64,000 nucleotides of DNA, from positions 4,180,001-4,244,000 of the forward strand of contig NZ_CP114902.1 in NCBI RefSeq assembly GCF_027497235.1, read 5' to 3'. This document shows positions 61,302 to 64,000 of the stretch, in pieces. The notes under the pieces are model-generated. The model had not been told where the DNA came from. It saw only the letters and a list, made by a program, of their open reading frames with translations, and searched no databases. Source of the DNA: Micromonospora sp. WMMD1128 (lineage in GTDB: Bacteria > Actinomycetota > Actinomycetes > Mycobacteriales > Micromonosporaceae). The translations under genes were made by a program, and so were the position numbers. The stretch's first letter is position 1, and each line of letters starts with the position of its first letter.

Positions 61302-61304
61302 CTT
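61299..61304 (+). promoter_or_regulatory. -10 element of the leaderless Pr6Pr-like gene
   Basis: TAACTT lies 6 nt before the GTG at 61311 and overlaps the stop codon of the preceding gene. Confidence 0.45.
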
Positions 61305-61310
61305 GCCCCG

Positions 61311-62012
61311 GTGACCCCCCGGCGTCGCCGACCGGCGATCCTCCTCCGCCTGGCCGTGGTGCTCGCCGTGCTGGCCGGCATCGTGCTCACCGCGCTCGGC
61401 CCGGCCACCGTGACCGGCCTGCTGCCGTACTTCACGATCCAGAGCAACGTGGCGGTCGGCGTCCTCGCCGGCTACGCCGCCTGGTGCGCGTCGCGCGACC
61501 GGCCGGAGCCGCCGAGTGCGCTGAAGGGCGCGGTGACGCTCTACATCACCATCACCGGCACGGTCTACCACCTGGTGCTGGCCAATCCAGCCAGCCCGTT
61601 CGCCATGGCGCAGCCGCACCGGGAGCCGGGCGAGTGGTGGGGCAACCAGCTCCTGCACACCGTGGTGCCGCTGCTCGCCGTGGCCGACTGGGCGCTGTTC
61701 GACAGGCGTGGCCGGCTGCGCCCGCGGTACGCCGCCTGGTGGCTGGCGTTCCCGCTCGCCTACCTCGGGTTCGCACTGGTACGCGGCCTCGTCGTGGACC
61801 GCTACCCGTACCCGTTCCTGGACGCCGGGCAGCTCGGCTACGACGGCGTCGGGGTCAGCGCGCTCGGGTTCGCCACCGTGTTCTGGCTGCTGGGCCTGCT
61901 CTTCGTGGGCGTCGACCGGCTGCTCGCCCGGACGTCCCGGGCCGACCCGCCGCCGCAACCCGAGGCGAACGGACCGGCGACCCGGGAGCGCAGCGGCTCC
62001 GGCTCCGGCTGA
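61311..62012 (+). CDS. Pr6Pr-family integral membrane protein
   Basis: 233-residue membrane protein with six hydrophobic segments. The pattern YFTIQSNVAVG after TM1-2, ITGTVYHLVLA, LLHTVVPLLAVADW and PYPFLD matches the Pr6Pr family, distantly related to eukaryotic FAR-17a/AIG1 proteins. Function unknown. The GTG start is supported by TAACTT 6 nt upstream. It ends 10 bp before the convergent debranching gene. Confidence 0.82.
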   Translation: MTPRRRRPAILLRLAVVLAVLAGIVLTALGPATVTGLLPYFTIQSNVAVGVLAGYAAWCASRDRPEPPSALKGAVTLYITITGTVYHLVLANPASPFAMAQPHREPGEWWGNQLLHTVVPLLAVADWALFDRRGRLRPRYAAWWLAFPLAYLGFALVRGLVVDRYPYPFLDAGQLGYDGVGVSALGFATVFWLLGLLFVGVDRLLARTSRADPPPQPEANGPATRERSGSGSG

Positions 62013-62022
62013 GCGGGCGCGG

Positions 62023-64000
62023 TCAGGCGGCGCGCCGGCCCGCTCCCCCGCCGGTGCGCAGCCGCCGACGACTGCCTCGTTCCCGGCCGTACGAGTCGGC
62101 CCGGCCCCACCGGCCCGGGACGTCGAGCAGCTCGATCTTTCCGTAGCCGGCGGGGATGGCCGGGTCCACCAGCAGGTTGTCCCCGCACGGGCGCAGTCCC
62201 AAGATGGTCGCGAGCAGCATCAGCAGGCCGCCGGAAGCCCACGACTGCGGTCGCCCGGCCGCCGGAAGCTGGACCGGGTACCTGGTGAGCCGGCGCGGAT
62301 AGCCGGCGATCACCTCCGGCACCGACCCGCCGAGCGTCTCCGCCACGGCGAGCACACCGGCGGCGACCTGGGCGGCCTCGGCGTCGTAGCCGTACCGGCG
62401 CAGACCGGCCGCGACGAGGGCGTTGTCCGAGGGCCAGACCGCGCCGAGGTGCGCGCCGACCGGGTTGTACGGCCGTTGCCCCTCCGCGTAGGTGCGCACT
62501 CCCCAGCCGGAGAAGAGGTCCGGCCCGCACAGGTGGGCGGCGAGCGAGTCGGCCCGCTCGGGTGCGACGATGCCGCTCCAGAGCAGGTGTCCGAGGGCGG
62601 AGGTGAGCGCGTCGACCGGCTCCCCGTCCGGGGTGATGGCCAGCGCGTGGTAGCCCCGGTTCGGCAGCCAGAAGTCCCGGTCGAACCGCTCCCGCAACCG
62701 GGCCGCGTCCGCCTCCAGCCGCTGCGCGTACCCCGGGTCGTTCCAGAACTCCCGGGCCAGCCGGGCGCCCCGGATCCGCGCGTCGTACGCGTACCCCTGC
62801 AGTTCGCAGGTGGCCCGCGGGAACGGCGGCACGACGCCGTGCCGGTCGACGATCGCGTCCGGCGAGTTGCGCCAGGTCTGGTTGGCCACCCCGTTCGTCG
62901 TGTTGCGCGGCTGGTAGCGCAGGTAGCCGTCGCCGTACGGGTCGCCGTACTCGGTCAGCCAGTCCAGCGCCATCCGGGCCGGGTGGCGCAGTTGCCGGAC
63001 CAGGTCGGCGTCGCCGGTCCAGCGTTCGTACTCGTCGAGCAGGACGACGAAGAGCGGGGTGGTGTCCGCCGCGCCGTAGTAGAGCGCGGTGGGCTTCTCG
63101 CCGAACGCGGCCGTCTCGCCGTACCGCAGCTCGCCGAGGATCTTGCCGGGTTCCTCGTCGTGGTAGTCGTCGAGCTGGCCGCCCTGCGCGAACGCGAGCA
63201 TGCGCAGCGTCGGCGGCGTCAGCTCGGGCGTGAACGGCAGCGTCTCCAGGCAGGTGATCAGCGCGTCCCGGCCGTACAGGGTCATCGCCCAGGGCAGCCC
63301 GCCGACCGGCACCCGCTCGGCGTACGCGAGCGGGGTGTAGCGCAGCGCGGCCAGGTCGGCCAGGGCCTGCCGGTACGCGGCGGCCAGGGGCGCGCGGTCG
63401 GCGACCAACTGCGGCGCCTGGTCGAACCACCGGGTCAGGTCGTCGGCCATGCTCTGCCGGACCTGTTGGCGGTGGGCCTCGATGTCGGTCCGCAGGTCCT
63501 GTTCGCCGGCGCCCTGGATGACCATGTGCACGTGCAGGTCGGTGCGCCAGGAGCCGTTGGGCTCGATCCGGAGTCGGAAGGTCATCCCCCGGGAGTCGAC
63601 CTCGACCGGGGCGGTGCTGGCGACCACCGTCTCCCGGGTGAACCGTTCGCGCTGGTAGCGGATCCGCAGCTCACGGCGCTCCGGGTCGGCGGTGGCGGCC
63701 GGGCGGCGCGGGCCGGGTTGATGGATCTCGGCGGTGTCGGCGAAGTCGCTGCCGATCTCCATCCGCACCGTGAACTCGGCGGGTTCGGCGGAGTGGTTCA
63801 GCACCGTGATCTCCTCGTGGAACGACTCACCGAGGGAGCGGTACCGGATCACCGAGATGTCGGCGTCGACATAGTGGCTGGCGGCGCCGGGCACCAGCAC
63901 GAAGCGGGCCTCGAAGTAGCTCAGGTCGTCCCGGGACAGCGCCTGCAACCGCTCACCGTCGATCGTCAGGATCCAGCGGGACAGGAACCGGGTGTCGAAG
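62023..64000 (-). CDS. Glycogen debranching-type enzyme (amylo-1,6-glucosidase-like), 5' end missing
   Basis: At least 659 residues; the start lies beyond the right edge. The visible N-terminus FDTRFLSRWILTIDGERL is the characteristic opening of the glycogen-debranching N-terminal domain. A beta-rich domain runs to about residue 235. An (alpha/alpha)6 barrel follows, with TLYGRDALITCLETLPF, EEPGKILGELRYGE, YYGAADTTPLFVVLLDEY and VGAHLGAVWPSDNALVAAGL. It probably hydrolyses alpha-1,6 or related glucosidic links in the cytoplasm. The C-terminal Arg-rich tail is low complexity. Confidence 0.88.
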   Translation of the reverse strand, partial: FDTRFLSRWILTIDGERLQALSRDDLSYFEARFVLVPGAASHYVDADISVIRYRSLGESFHEEITVLNHSAEPAEFTVRMEIGSDFADTAEIHQPGPRRPAATADPERRELRIRYQRERFTRETVVASTAPVEVDSRGMTFRLRIEPNGSWRTDLHVHMVIQGAGEQDLRTDIEAHRQQVRQSMADDLTRWFDQAPQLVADRAPLAAAYRQALADLAALRYTPLAYAERVPVGGLPWAMTLYGRDALITCLETLPFTPELTPPTLRMLAFAQGGQLDDYHDEEPGKILGELRYGETAAFGEKPTALYYGAADTTPLFVVLLDEYERWTGDADLVRQLRHPARMALDWLTEYGDPYGDGYLRYQPRNTTNGVANQTWRNSPDAIVDRHGVVPPFPRATCELQGYAYDARIRGARLAREFWNDPGYAQRLEADAARLRERFDRDFWLPNRGYHALAITPDGEPVDALTSALGHLLWSGIVAPERADSLAAHLCGPDLFSGWGVRTYAEGQRPYNPVGAHLGAVWPSDNALVAAGLRRYGYDAEAAQVAAGVLAVAETLGGSVPEVIAGYPRRLTRYPVQLPAAGRPQSWASGGLLMLLATILGLRPCGDNLLVDPAIPAGYGKIELLDVPGRWGRADSYGRERGSRRRLRTGGGAGRRAA

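Noticed and set aside
1..64000. tRNA, rRNA, insertion sequence or prophage genes
   Set aside because: No tRNA-like arm sequences, transposase motifs, integrases or phage structural genes were recognised; the only mobile elements seen are the two inteins.

Overview
The window is very GC-rich actinobacterial DNA. Coding is dense, GTG starts are common and several transcripts look leaderless. Gene content (a ParE/ParC type II topoisomerase pair, a large wall-polymer cluster, an NsrR/flavohaemoglobin pair, many secreted hydrolases) fits a filamentous member of the Micromonosporaceae, most likely Micromonospora or a close relative. The genus is inferred from composition and gene content, not proven.

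Layout. 1-2.9 kb: a cut-off FAD oxidoreductase diverging from a three-gene overlapping operon (SDR, TIM-barrel isomerase, GT2). 3.0-7.2 kb: a WhiA-like protein lacking the HTH, a TAXI-type lipoprotein facing a histidine kinase/response regulator operon, and a DUF952 gene. 7.2-37.3 kb: a cell-surface polymer locus in several divergent operons. It holds two polyol-phosphate polymerase-like membrane proteins, a fused CDP-ribitol synthase, a Wzm/Wzt exporter, two UDP-sugar dehydrogenases, a UDP-GlcNAc 2-epimerase, a DegT aminotransferase, a Gfo/Idh dehydrogenase, a hexapeptide N-acetyltransferase, seven soluble glycosyltransferases, two membrane transferases and a TetR regulator. Read together, the sugar genes match the five-step route to UDP-ManNAc3NAcA (WbpA, B, E, D, I), and the polyol genes point to a ribitol-phosphate polymer.

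37.3-46.1 kb: an alpha/beta hydrolase carrying a coding minisatellite, a five-copy array of about 73-bp hairpin units, a secreted lysozyme-like protein, and a C39-like peptidase behind a clear c-di-AMP (ydaO) riboswitch. Two repeat-associated envelope proteins, an OafA-type acyltransferase, a pyruvyl transferase and an AlkB-like oxygenase follow. 46.2-53.6 kb: parC and parE, each interrupted by a full-size intein at its catalytic site. The ParC intein (430 aa) has a LAGLIDADG endonuclease; the ParE intein (484 aa) has an HNH endonuclease with a repeated helical region.

53.9-64 kb: a secreted SGNH hydrolase, an NsrR-like regulator with an overlapping methyltransferase diverging from flavohaemoglobin, an alpha/beta hydrolase, two proteins of unknown function, a DUF72 protein, a Pr6Pr-type membrane protein, and a glycogen-debranching-type enzyme cut by the right edge. 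No rRNA, tRNA, insertion sequence or CRISPR array was seen.
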